From the NCBI GenBank assembly GCA_030737835.1, contig CM060856.1, positions 10,581,670 through 10,645,669 on the forward strand: a stretch of 64,000 nt of DNA, read 5' to 3'. Shown piece after piece: positions 44,062-55,200 of the stretch. A program made the translations under genes and the position numbers. Numbering within the stretch: the first letter of the stretch is position 1; each line of letters opens with the position of its first letter. Source of the DNA: Acorus gramineus. Its lineage: Eukaryota; Streptophyta; Magnoliopsida; Acorales; Acoraceae. The notes beneath the pieces were generated by a model. That model searched no databases, was not told the DNA's origin, and worked only from the letters and a program-made list of their open reading frames with translations.

Positions 44062-44735
44062 CAGGCCGACACTAAGATTGACAAAAAGAAATGGGCCCAA
44101 GGCGAGTTTATAAAAGGGACCCTGGATTCACTTAATTTTTTTTTCTACTTTTATTATTCTAGAAAATTGAATATTTTTTTTTATTTTCAATTTTTTAAAC
44201 AACTAAGAATAATAAAAAAGGAACAAACAATGAAAAAATATGGATAAATTTTTAAAAATTAAATAAACTAGTTCAAAAACAAGACAAAAAATCCAAATGA
44301 AAAAAAAAAAAAAATAAAATAAAATGTGACCCAATACTAGTTTGCTCTTTGTCTATAGAATAATAATTAAAATAAAATCTAGGAAATGGATTTTATCCAA
44401 CAAATTAGACATCTAAAAAAAAAAACAGAAAATAAAAAATAAGATAAAAACAAATGAAAAAAGATTAACAAACAAACTGAAAATAAAATAAAATCTAGAA
44501 AAAAATGTGTTCTTCTTTACAAATCACATAACAAATAAAAAAACTCAATGAAATAGAACAAATATAAAATATGAAAAAAAAAATTATAATTTAAACAAAA
44601 GTTAAATAGAAAATAAAATAAAATTCTAATAAAATAGGAATAAATAACATTTTTTAAAGATTTTTCGGCCCTCTAATTGTGGGGGCCCTAAGCGACCCGC
44701 CTTGGTCATCTATGCTCAAGGGCGACCCCACATTT
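44062..44735. mobile_element. Degenerate hAT-like element
   Basis: The right part (TTTCGGCCCTCTAATTGTGG, GGGCCCTAAGCGACCCGCCT, TTGGTCATCTATGCTC, AAGGGCGACCCC) closely resembles the terminal region of a widespread plant hAT element with GGGCCGGCCC-type ends. The left part (GCAGGCCGACACTAAG, GGGCCCAAGGCGAG) looks like its decayed partner. The interior is A/T homopolymer-rich with no transposase. Confidence 0.5.
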
Positions 44736-45869
44736 AAATAACTGATGCATATATTTATGAAAACAAATACATATAATAGATATTAACATAATAGAATATA
44801 TGTACACTACATTAGTTGATTCAATTTCCTATTTGAGCGTTGTCACACAAAGTTTTGTTTTTTTTTTCAACCCCATATATTTGCATTGATAAGGAATATG
44901 CATCGATATAATTTTTTTATATTTTATATATGGATGCATCCATGTAATTATTGGGCTATTTTTCTCATTTTTTATAAAATCATGTATCTTATTAGACGGA
45001 GTATATTATTTTAAAAAAAATTAAAAACACGCGTAAATTAGAATTGGGATTGAAAAATGGGCTATAAGTAATATTATCGTATTCTATGCTAAAAGGGCCT
45101 TGAATACAATGTTTAAAAATTAACCTAACCTAGTCGATAAAACAAGCTAAGCCTTTGATCTGTTTGAATTATGTTTTGTTGGCTCTTAAAGACTTATTCT
45201 TTATTTATATTGAAATAGTTATTTATCATTGTGAAAAATAATTTAATGATTCAATCATTTTCGCACATTGCATTTTTCTTAAGTAAAAAAAAAAGAAACC
45301 AAATCCGTATGTCCCATGAACATTAAGCAAAATTTCTATAACTCAAAACGAAGAATAGAAGACACATTTATTTTGATTAGGATACATCAAAGTGAATTCT
45401 GATTCCCCAATAAAAAAATCAAAACCTTATTCAATATTATTGCACAATATTTAGAGATTGACTTAAGCATCTTCAATCAATTACTCAAATGTATATTAAA
45501 ATTTAAATTTAAATAAAAATAATTTAAAAATCTCTTCAACTATTTTTTCATACCTATATCAAATTAAACTTCTACTCAATTTTTCATTCAGCTTAAAAAA
45601 GACTCAAACATTTATCTATATTTCAAACTACTTTTCTTTTTCTTTCAACCCCAAATTTTTAAGCTAATTAATGAATTTTTTAAAAGTTTTTGAACAGAAC
45701 ATAGAGCGATGACGGGACACATATCATTTCAAATAAAACATTTACTAAAATTTTTAATAAAATTTGAATATAGATTTAGATTAAGTGCGGGAGATAGCCT
45801 TAGATGGATCACACATGCATAAAAAAATTTTTAAAAAGGGGGAAGGGGGATTCACTCTGGAGATATCAT

Positions 45870-46582
45870 CTAATCAACCCGAACATCTTGCAGAAGAACA
45901 ATGCCCACTGCACAGACGGGGACGAACACTTGAGTCGGGACCTTCTCCACAACTCGCTCAATCAGGGGCACTTTTTCCGCTGTATTCTTTGCGAAGATCG
46001 CTATCGCGGGTGCTGCAATAATTGAAATCAGTATCTTGTTAGCTAGGTACTTGCGGAGGTCTTTTTGGATCCTCTGTAAGATGAACCCATGAAACTCCTC
46101 CTCCTCCAGAACTCCACCATGGCGGGTCTTCAAAGCCTGATTGACGAATCATTATCTATTAATTAAAAAGGTATTTATATACTCATTCTATTTTACAATC
46201 ACATTTGCAATCATTATGTTACTGATGAATGATATAGTATATAAAATAAATCTTCAAAGCTTGATGGAAGAACCACATATAATTAATTATAAAGGGGTTG
46301 ATACACACCCAGTATGTGTTGTAGTCTCGTTTGTAGTTGTCACGTCATTACATAAGTATGTATAATTTATTATGAAAAAATATATTCATTAAATTTATAT
46401 GTATATGTATTTCACTTTATATAAAAACTTATATAAAGTTTATTTATATGTATATGTGTAGCGCACCTTTGCAGCTTCGTCAACTTCAGGGATGGTGGGT
46501 GGGTCTTTATGAGGGCTCATGAAGTGCTTGTTAATATCACTGCATTGAGGTAGAAAAACACAACCCAATAATTGATGATTGG

Positions 46583-46622
<40 letters not shown>

Positions 46623-46992
46623 CTTACTTGTAAACCATCAAAGTGGCGTGGTGGAGATTGGTTAATTTGAGAAAGGGAAGGCCAATTTTCTGATCTATCT
46701 CTGCCAGCTTGTGGAAATTTCTATCACATATCTTTCGCAGTTGTGGCTTGCCTGTGATATTTGGATAACAAAAGAAGACCAAAGGAAACCTGAATTACAT
46801 ATGGGTCGAATGACATTCTTTACGTGACACATGCAATCAATGTTGGGTGTGCAAATATAAGGTTTTCTGAAGATTCAAACGCGTAGAATTCTTAGATCGA
46901 GAAGGGTTGGGACATAACAAGCAGAAAAGGAAAGAAAAGAAAGGAAGCTTGCCTTGCATCCTCTCCCATAATCGTCCCAACGTCTGGCCCAT
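45870..46992 (-). CDS. EF-hand-family small membrane protein with degenerate EF loop, 167 aa (paralogue B)
   Basis: Four exons: 46953-46992, 46628-46751, 46467-46539, 45870-46136 (504 nt, phases agree). Exon 1 (MGQTLGRLWERMQG) is 40 nt as in paralogue A and exon 3 is 73 nt as in A. The first intron begins GC (CAAG|GCAAGC), a GC-AG intron, and no nearby GT donor would preserve the phase. In the position of A's EF loop it has KTRHGGVLEEEE: K82, R84 and G86 replace D, N and D, so calcium binding at that loop is probably lost while E93 and the hydrophobic core remain. The C-terminal hydrophobic segments (ISIIAAPAIAIFA; VFVPVCAVGIVLLQ) are retained. Intron 2 is only 88 nt and contains a 34-nt CT run. 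The protein is clearly diverged from A but the frame is open, so it is probably functional. Confidence 0.82.
46586..46619. repeat. (GA)n microsatellite inside an 88-nt intron
   Basis: A GA run on the plus strand, CT in the transcript, lies eight bases downstream of the exon 2 boundary of EF-hand B. It fills over a third of the intron (46540-46627), so its length may affect splicing. Confidence 0.9.
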
Positions 46993-48254
46993 CTCTGCTC
47001 ACACATTACCCTGTTCTCTCTCCCCCGTCTCTTGTAGACGCATATTTAATTCCTTATTTTATTCTCTCCCATGCTTGGATGTCACGGCAGGTATGGTATT
47101 TCTTTAGAAAATTATTCATTTGGTACATAAACTTTATTTAATTATTTATTTAATTAAAATGTTTATTCATTACATTTTATATAATAAAGCATATAATTTC
47201 ATAAGACATTTATATACACACACACTCAAATAAAGTGTATGAAACACTTACCCGCGTATGAGGTGTGACTTAGGTTATTCGCTCCCGATAGCTATACCGG
47301 GATAGATAACAATCCAGGCTGAATAAGCAACTTTTTGTTTGATTTTTTTTTTGTTATTCTCATTGGGAAACGTAAAAATGACTTTTTTGTTGTTTGGTTC
47401 ACCTTGGATAAAGTGATGATAAATGGTTGATAATGGATGAATAAGAGTTTATGATTTTTTAAATGACAATTATATTATCTGGGAATAGTGTGAGAGATGT
47501 ATGATTGATTTGATAGATGTGATAGTTTTTAAAATCTGTGTGAGTCTGTTAGATGATATAAATTTTTTAAAATGACAGAGAATGGTATTTTTATCTATTG
47601 GTATAGATAAACTTTGATAAACAATTCTATAATTTTTTTAGAATAGTTATCAGGCTTTATCTTAGCTTATTTAGACATAACTATTTATTTATTATGTCAA
47701 AATAAACATTTTTTTTTACATATTTTTGTTCTCTTTTCTCTGAATTTATTTCTCTAATAGAAGATGTAAAAAAATATACATGAGACACGTACGTAATACT
47801 TGTTTAACAAAAACAGAAGATGACAGACTTCAACCAATCGTGTTATGATGGGCAAGAATAAAGTGCATTGATTGAATGGTGACATCATGAAATCAATGAC
47901 GTGATTTATACATAAGCAATGTTATATGCAGATTATGCAAGAGACCATTCATGTATCATCACAGCTATCTCATTAAGCAAAGTATATGGATCATTATTAG
48001 TTTTTAAAATTATTTAAAAATGTCTATTCTGTTCAAAATTAAATGATGGACTCTTTCAATTAAATAATTTAAAATGTGTACGGTGAGACCCTAACATTAT
48101 CATGTAATATATAAAATGCCCTTGATAAAAAACATACAATACATCTTATCAAAAAGATAACAAAATAACATACAATACAGACATCAGAAACGTATACACG
48201 GTGCCTTCTTAGTTCTTACACAGAAATACAATGAAAGGAAATCGGACCCGTTAT
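46993..48254. other. Intergenic, no gene seen
   Basis: EF-hand B upstream region followed by AT-rich DNA with oligo-T tracts; the far end is probably 3' UTR of the UGT gene. A short CCGATAGCTATACCGGGATAG stretch (about 47285) and similar words near 47650 hint at a decayed element, but the ends do not pair convincingly. Confidence 0.4.
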
Positions 48255-49824
48255 TTAAGCGGAATTCCTAATAACAGACTCCAGAAAAGCATCCAAAGAA
48301 GCAGACGAGCTCTTGGGGAATCCGTCGGCGAAGACGGCACGCACCGAATCCGCGCGCCTCCTCGCCTCCTCATCGCCCAAGAGTCGCTCAATTCCTCGCG
48401 TGACGTCATCCTTCGTCACCGCATCCGGCTCCGCTCGGATCATGAAGCCGCACCGGAGCCGAGCCGTCACCAGCTTGGCGTTGTGGAACTGGTCACCGTC
48501 GATGGGCCAGGCAAGGATAGGCACACCGAATCGGAGAGCCTCCACCGTTGAATTCCACCCGCAATGGGAGATGAACCCTCCCGTGGACGGGTGGCTCAAG
48601 ATCAACAGCTGCGGAGCCCAGCCGCTTATGATAAGCCCTCTATCCCCGGCTCGGCCCGCCAAGCCATCCGGATAGTATCCAACCGGGCCGGGTCCGGGCC
48701 GTCCTTTCGGTTGGATCACCCATACAAAGGGCCGGGTGGACTCTTCTAGCCCGGCTGCCAGCTCAGCCAGCGAAGCTTCACTGGGACTCCTCAGGCTCCC
48801 GAAAGAAACGTAGATGACGCTGCCACGTGGCTTCGAATCCAACCATTCGAGGACCTCCCGCTCTCCGACGTTCGATTCTCGACCCGGTCGAATCTCGGCG
48901 TCTTGGACGGGCTGATCAAGCGAGTCCCAGAGCCGACCCGGCAAGAGTGGGCCCACAGCCCACACTGGTTTGCGCTTCTCGTTCGCCAGGTATTCGATGA
49001 ATGGACGCTCCAGATCGTCGCACGTATTGAAGAGCATGGCCGCTGAACCGTCCGTTCCCGCTATCCGTGGCGGCCGCATAAGCGAAGGCGGAGGCGGAGG
49101 GAGTCCTTCGATTCCGGGGGGCGGAGAGGGCGGGCGGTGGACATGTGTCATATCGGAGAGCGTGATAGTCACGTCGTCTGGAAGGCCGGGGACCGTCCGT
49201 TCCTCCCCGGGAACCAGCGATCCTTCCATCTGTACCTTCCACGGTTCCCGCTATCCGTGGCGGCCGCATAAGCGAAGGCGGAGGCGGAGGGAGTCCTTCG
49301 ATTCCGGGGGGCGGAGAGGGCGGGCGGTGGACATGTGTCATATCGGAGAGCGTGATAGTCACGTCGTCTGGAAGGCCGGGGACCGTCCGCTCCTCCCCGG
49401 GAACCAGCGTTCCTTCCATCTGTACCTTCCACGTGGCGTGATCTAGCGCCGCCGAGCAGGCGCTGGAGGTGAAGATGGTGACGGCGGGTATGTTTCGTTT
49501 GAGGCAAGTTTCGATGACTTGGTGCATCATATCATCCACGATGACGCAGATGATGGAGGAGGAATCTCGACCGTCGGATGCGTGGGAGAGGTAGTCAATA
49601 AGGGGATCGATGGTGGGTTGTTGAAGCGGAGGTGGACGAGGACGTGGGGAGGAGTGGAGGAACGTACGGACGAGTGGGTGGTGGTGGTGAGGGACGGATG
49701 AGGAATTTTTGGGGATAAGAAGGGCGACATGGTAATTTCGGGCTGCGAGTTGGTTGCAGAGCTCGGTGCACGGGAAGATGTGGCCCGGGTCGTGGTAAGG
49801 GACGACGACGATCTCGCGCGACAT
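48255..49824 (-). CDS. Family 1 UDP-glycosyltransferase (UGT) interrupted by a 190-bp tandem duplication
   Basis: The ATG at 49824 opens MSREIVVVPYHDPGHIFPCT; the His in DPGH aligns with the catalytic His of GT1 enzymes. The C-terminal half has the PSPG sugar-donor box (WAPQLLILSHPSTGGFISHC, GWNSTVEALRFGVPILAWP, DGDQ), whose final Gln usually indicates UDP-glucose. A 190-bp direct duplication (49054-49243 and 49244-49433) shifts the genomic frame: read straight through, the N-terminal frame stops at 48916 without a PSPG box, while the C-terminal frame begins in the second copy. Removing 190 nt, for example by splicing 49426|49235, gives 459 residues, a normal UGT length. Family role: cytosolic glucosylation of hormones or secondary metabolites; acceptor unknown and UGT subgroup not assigned. 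The gene is GC-rich and has no other intron. It could be functional with a new intron, a pseudogene, or an assembly artefact. Confidence 0.85.
49054..49433. repeat. 190-bp perfect-register tandem duplication inside the UGT coding region
   Basis: Copy 1 is 49054-49243 and copy 2 is 49244-49433, both beginning GTTCCCGCTATCCGTGG and ending GTACCTTCCACG on the plus strand. I find two mismatches (GTCCGTTCC/GTCCGCTCC and CAGCGATCC/CAGCGTTCC). 190 is not a multiple of three. Confidence 0.95.
49236..49425 (-). other. Candidate duplication-derived intron (190 nt) in the UGT gene
   Basis: On the sense strand both repeat copies contain GGAAG|GTACAG. The GT of the first copy (49425-49424) and the AG of the second (49237-49236) would bound an intron of exactly one repeat unit, joining TGG AAG|GTA CAG in phase 0 and restoring the full UGT frame. 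Against it, the interval is GC-rich and lacks a pyrimidine tract before the AG, unlike normal plant introns. Confidence 0.4.
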
Positions 49825-52160
49825 TTCGATCACTCTCTCTCTGCTTTGTTTCGCATTGAGATCTTTATTGTGGGGGTGGGTTCCTTCCGATACACGTCAC
49901 CGACATTGTCATTGATTTTGACTTATGGGTTTGAGTTGAGACTTTTGACTGATCGGTGAGTACGTAGTCTTCATTTTGGGTCGTTAAAAATGTTTTATAT
50001 TTTCTAATACAATTTATTCGTAATAAAATAAAATCTAATTTTCGAGAATAATCTCTCAACCTTATTTGTATAAAATAAAATTAGATTCAAACATCACTGG
50101 GCTTTTCCTTTTTATTTGTTGTTGAGGAGTCTTCTTCACATTTATGGAACAAATTAAAATCTCGCATTAATTTAAATTTATGCCTTCATTACTTTTATAT
50201 CCGTATAATTTAAAATTTAATTTCTATCTTAAAAATAAAAATTATTAAATTTTATCTCAGATTATCTGAATTTAAATATTATTCCAATAAAATTGTGATA
50301 AAATTTAAACTTTTTTTTTAAAATCATATTGAGCTTTCTTGGTTTGTTTCCGTGTCGGCTTTTTAAGTAGAAATATAGACCACTCATAGATGATATTTAA
50401 AGACTTCATCTTCTCTTTCTTTGACCTGGAGGTCCTTTAGTCAGTCTTAATATACGGTCGAATTGGCCTCTCGAAGACGAGGAATTGAAAGAAAAGTAAA
50501 AAAGAAATACAATAAGTATGGTCTAAAACCGAAGAAAGTACAAAAGTAAAACCTATATAAACATGGTCATACTTCATTTTATATAATAACATACACTTAA
50601 ATGGAAGAATGTAAATTAAAAAAAAATAAACAACAGTGTGGATTATGATTGGGATGACATTTCATTTTCCAATAATAAATGAGGGCCACTCTCGTTAAGT
50701 TATTGAGTTGGATCTTGGGTCATGTTTATGTGAATGAGTCCCTCTAATTGCACCCTTTATTTTCTGGTGCACACCCCTATATTTACACACCCAACAAAAA
50801 TCCATCATATTTTTTAAACACCCCTCATATATAAAATGAAATTTGATTTTTTGAGTACACCCACCCTTTGAAGGCATTTGAAAAACCCAAGAACTCTAAT
50901 TTTTTATATCACTCCTTCTCCCCCTCATCACAAGCTGTTCCATGCTCTCCCCCATTGTCCACTCAAGCCGTCTGGTGCTCTCCCTTTGTCGACATTTGTC
51001 GTCTCGTGCTTTCCCTCTCCGTCGACATCTCATGACCTCTCTTGCATGAATGTGCTATTTTTGTTGAACCACCTAGAAAATTGAAGAATGGGCTCCTGCT
51101 GCTAATAATGACACTGCCAGTGTCAAGGTATATCACATCCGTCGACACTTATATTGTTGACGGTGTCCCAGAAAATTGAATAAATATTTAGACAACTGCG
51201 ACGACACTGAAATTGTCAACATAATTTCACTTTCATATACTATGTTATGAAGAGATTTATTTATTTTTGTGCATAGGTTCTAGTTGCTACATGTTCAGTT
51301 ATGTGATCCCCGCAACACAAGTATTGTAGACATATACACAAAATATCAACATTGCTATTGTTACACAGGTTCCAGATGCTATGGGTCAGTTCTGTAATTT
51401 CACGACACAAGCATTGTCAACATATATACATAATATGTCGACACTGCTATTGTCGCATATGTTCTAAATGTTACAGGTTCAGTTTTGTGATCCCGCGACA
51501 CAAGTAATGTCAACATAAATACAGAATATCGACACTGATATTGTTGCATAGGTTCCAGATGCTACAGGTTTAGTTCTGTGATCTCCATGACACAAGCAAT
51601 GTCGACATAAATATAGAATATTGACACTGCTATTGTCGCAGATGTTTCATATTGTGAATGCTCATATAAGATCATAGAAATAAACCCTAGAGAAACCCTA
51701 CAAATTTTCACCGTTCGAAACCCTATATAAACATCCAACAACCCTAAACATGCATAAACATGGAGGAATATAAATCCGAATGTTTTGGGGTCTTCATGCC
51801 GTGATGTTTTTTTAGCCAAACTTCTTAAGTACGTGAAATCTGTCGTGTGTGCCGCCACATCACCACGTTGCAAGTCAGACCTTTTCCTTCACCGCTTCAA
51901 TTGGTCTCCTCTTCCTCCTCCTCCGTGCGTTCTCTTGTGTGCGCGAGAAAGAGATAATTTTACGGTTGTGGAGAGCGTGTGCAGCGTATAGATGATTTTT
52001 TTATAAAAGAAAATAATAGGTGTTTAAATAATGGAACGTGCATATGATCCGAATATAAATGAATCTTTTATATACTATCCAATAATAGAGTGCACCCCAA
52101 TTTGAGAGGTGAACCCTACGTGAACATGCCCGGTAACCCGGTTCACTACCGGGGACATAA
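49825..52160. other. UGT upstream region and intergenic DNA, no gene
   Basis: Mostly AT-rich. It contains a 92-bp tandem array (51271-51640) and, before it, related GTCGACA words (51000-51215). The short frames at 50878-51148 and 51562-51991 are not supported by any domain. Confidence 0.5.
51271..51640. repeat. Four-copy tandem array with about 92-bp period
   Basis: Units start near 51271, 51363, 51455 and 51545 (next boundary near 51638). Each contains in order GCATAGGTTCCAGATGCTAC, GTTCAGTTCTGTGATC, CGACACAAGCATTGTC and TCGACACTGCTATTGT variants. The copies differ at many positions, so the array is old. Related fragments occur to the left. Confidence 0.85.
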
Positions 52161-52172
52161 TTTCCCGCCAAA
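52161..52172. promoter_or_regulatory. E2F binding site in the ORC3 promoter
   Basis: TTTCCCGCCAAA, reverse complement TTTGGCGGGAAA, is the classical E2F consensus readable on both strands. It ends 70 bp upstream of the ORC3 ATG. Arabidopsis ORC genes are known E2F targets at G1/S. Confidence 0.85.
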
Positions 52173-52219
52173 ACGATACGCTGCTTGAAGGAGACGCGAG
52201 ATTCATCGTAAACTGACCG

Positions 52220-52228
52220 AAACCCTAA
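52220..52228 (+). promoter_or_regulatory. Telo-box upstream of ORC3
   Basis: AAACCCTAA, 14 bp before the ORC3 ATG. Telo-boxes are frequent near starts of plant genes for replication and translation; this one may lie in the 5' UTR. Confidence 0.55.
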
Positions 52229-52242
52229 TTTTAACACCCAAA

Positions 52243-55200
52243 ATGTCGCCCTCCGCAACATCGGTTTCCGATTCTTCTCCTCCCTTCACCGCCTCGGAAT
52301 TCTCCGAAAACAATCTAGAGGTTCTCTCTCTCTCTCTCTCTTTCTTTGTCTCACTCACTCTTCTCCAATTACGTTCAACACGACAATCTCTTACTTTTTA
52401 TTTTGAAGCCCTTCTTTGTTCTACACAAGGGACTGTCACGGAAGCCGGAGAGGAAGTCCCCTTCGTCCCTAAGAGCGAAGCGAAGGATCGATTTGTCTCC
52501 GCCACTGTCCCCCAACCCCCCCGCGAAATCCAAGGCTGCTCAATCCGAGGGGGCAGTCGAATGCGCGTATGAACGGCTGCGCTCCGAGGCTTTTCAGCGA
52601 ACCTGGTCGAAGATCGAGTCCACCATCAATGTATGTCGAACTCCATCTTAAATTATGTTTCGATAAAACATTTTACCTTCTTCGTGATTCAAGATTCTTC
52701 ATTGAAGGGCGTTTTGAGGGGGATCAATGCAGATCTCTTCGATGAGGTCCACCATTGGGTCTGCGATTCGTTTGCAGAGATCAGGTCTATCGGAGTGCCT
52801 TCTGCCGCTGAAATTGTACAGCCGTATCCGCTCATAGTGGATGGCATTTGCAGACAGATTTTCACTGCATTGATCCTTACTAGTAAGCACCTAGTCTTGT
52901 AAATCTTATGATAGATATTTTTTTTAGATGTGGAACTATATAATAAGTTTTCCCTTCTGTTTGAATGTTTAGAGAATATCGAGTTTGTTGATGATTTGCA
53001 AACTTTCAAAGAGCTCGGTGAGCAGTTGAAGTTGAAGGGATGCCATGTGGTGAATCTCTCGCAGTCAGATTTTGTGATCAAGAATGGGATCGGCGGCTGC
53101 CTTAAAAGCCTGTTGGGGCAGCTTGTTTCAGATGCCTCTGATGTGAGTATAATTGATGCTCATTTGCTTTCCTATTTTCGAAACCCACATATTTATGTTT
53201 GTGTTTTCACAAAATCAGGTAGCTGATATTGCTGTATTGGCTTCGTGGTACTGTAAACCCGCTAATAATGATAAACCTGTGGTGGTGATCATTGATGATA
53301 TGGAGCGATGCCAGGGTTCTGTCCTTGCTGATTTCATTTTGATGTTGAGGTGATTGATTAAATGTGAAAAGGTTTTGTTTTATGAATCATTAATTTTGTG
53401 AGTTTTAGTTTTTTTATTTGGTTGATTATGTGGTTGTTTGAATACAGTGAATGGGTAGTTAAGATTCCAGTGGTGCTTATAATGGGAGTCACTACAACTG
53501 TTGATGCCCCAAGGAGGCTTCTCCCGTCAAATGCGCTGCAACAGTTGCGGCCTTGCAAGTTCATGTTGGGGTCTCCAACTGAGAGGATGAATGCCATTGT
53601 CGAGGCAGTCCTCTTGAGGCCATGCTCGGGGTTCACCGTGGGTTACAAGGTTTCTTTGTTTCTCCGGGACTACTTCACTAGGCATGATGGGACAGTGACT
53701 TCATTCATCAAGGCTATGAAGGTTGGTGGCCTATTTCTTTTTTCTTCATTTTCATAGCATGATCTTATGGGTAATGCAGTTTTATCTTGTTATATAATTT
53801 ATTATTATTATTATTGAAATACGCAGATTGCATGCATGAAGCATTTTTCTATGGAGCCTCTTAGTTTCTTGGGGTGTGGCATATTTGATGAAGATTTTCA
53901 GGTAAGAGCTCTTCCCTCCACTTGACAAAGCTAACGCATTGCCCTGTGATGGATTTTCTCTGATTTTATCCATCAATTGACATGATGAATTTGGAACACA
54001 CACACTCTCACTTACACAACTTTGGTACATAGTGATATTTGGAATGTCTACTATTAGAAACCAAGATGCACGTTCAAATTGTTATTTAAAATTGGAAAAT
54101 TCTAAAAAATTATCACCCCTGACGCATACATATCTGTTTACTAAATTTTTGATAGCCTTAGATGCCAGAAATTTTTTACTGCCCTTTTATGAAAATCTAG
54201 AGTGAGTTAATTGGAAGTGAACCAGCCAAGTCTGGCGTATCATTCACCTATTGTTTTATTTTTCTAATGCAGAGTTTTTCAAGAGACGTGGGAGAATCAT
54301 TGCCTTATGCGACGCTCAAATATGCTTTTGACCTTCCATCATGCCAAAGGTATGGATCAACATATGACCATTATCTAGTTGGGAGTATAATTATGTGCTT
54401 CATATTTAGTTCACTGACAGATTTTATTGGTAGAGAGCAATTTGCTGAGAGAACTGTTGATATGTTGACCAATGGTTTGGCTGAATTAAAGAAATTATGG
54501 GATTGCTGGAGCTCAGTGGTTCTGGTAAATCCTATTGGATATTTCTCTCTTGAAGTACATTGTTTCTTCATAAAATTTGATTTAATGTTATTTTTTTAGA
54601 TCTGGTTCTTTTACATTAAAAGTTTTAAAAGTTTCTGTGAATGAATCATCCATTTGCTAACACATGCATGTTTAGTGCAGTGCATCTATGAAGTTGCAAA
54701 GCATAGCAAAGTGCAGCTCTTGGACATTGTTTGTGAGGCCCATAACCCATCCTTATGCAATTTAAGGGCTACGGATCAATATTTGCCAATGACTTCGACT
54801 GATTACAGTCCACACAATGAAGGATTTCCATTGCTGAGAAAGGTTGGCATTATTTCTCGGGCAGTACATAAGGTAAGGTATGTATTGGTGTTTCTATTTT
54901 GCTTTGATTATTAATTTTTTTTTGCAATGTTCTTAAAATTATTATTCTCAATTAAAAGTATTCAATTCACAGTTAAACATATTATAATCAATTTGCCTAC
55001 AAATGAAACTGTTCAGTTTTTGAGTTACATTCCCCCAATTCCATCCTGTGGCTATATATATGGCTATACAATGCTGATAGTTTACCAGCAGATCAAATGT
55101 TGTTAATGATTATCATGTCAGTTGTCGATCTTTGTAATTGCATGTCCAAGTGCATTCCATTATGTGTTATTCCTTTAATATGAAAAGCTGCAGGTTATCT

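Larger units (their letters stand above)
40075..45869. other. Intergenic region between the two EF-hand paralogues, filled with transposon remnants
   Basis: Contents in order: AT-rich DNA; a GC-rich stretch at 40849-41130 with three overlapping frames and no recognisable domain; a MITE-like element (41174-41513); a decayed LTR-like stretch (42010-42720); a GC-richer stretch of unknown origin (43380-43620, containing GGCTTAGGCCGGGGGGTTCG); a degenerate hAT-like element (44062-44735); AT-rich DNA to the 3' flank of EF-hand B. No intact gene is seen. Confidence 0.5.

Noticed and set aside
47270-47700. Possible MITE with ATAACAATCCAGGCTGAATA and similar inverted words
   Set aside because: The two sides pair in only a few short blocks, and no defined ends could be found.
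48970-49446. 158-codon plus-strand frame and other frames in 48231-49959
   Set aside because: They are antisense to the GC-rich UGT exon, where few stops occur by chance; the duplicated segment appears twice in the translation.
52689-53081. 130-codon minus frame
   Set aside because: It is antisense to ORC3 exons 3 and 4.
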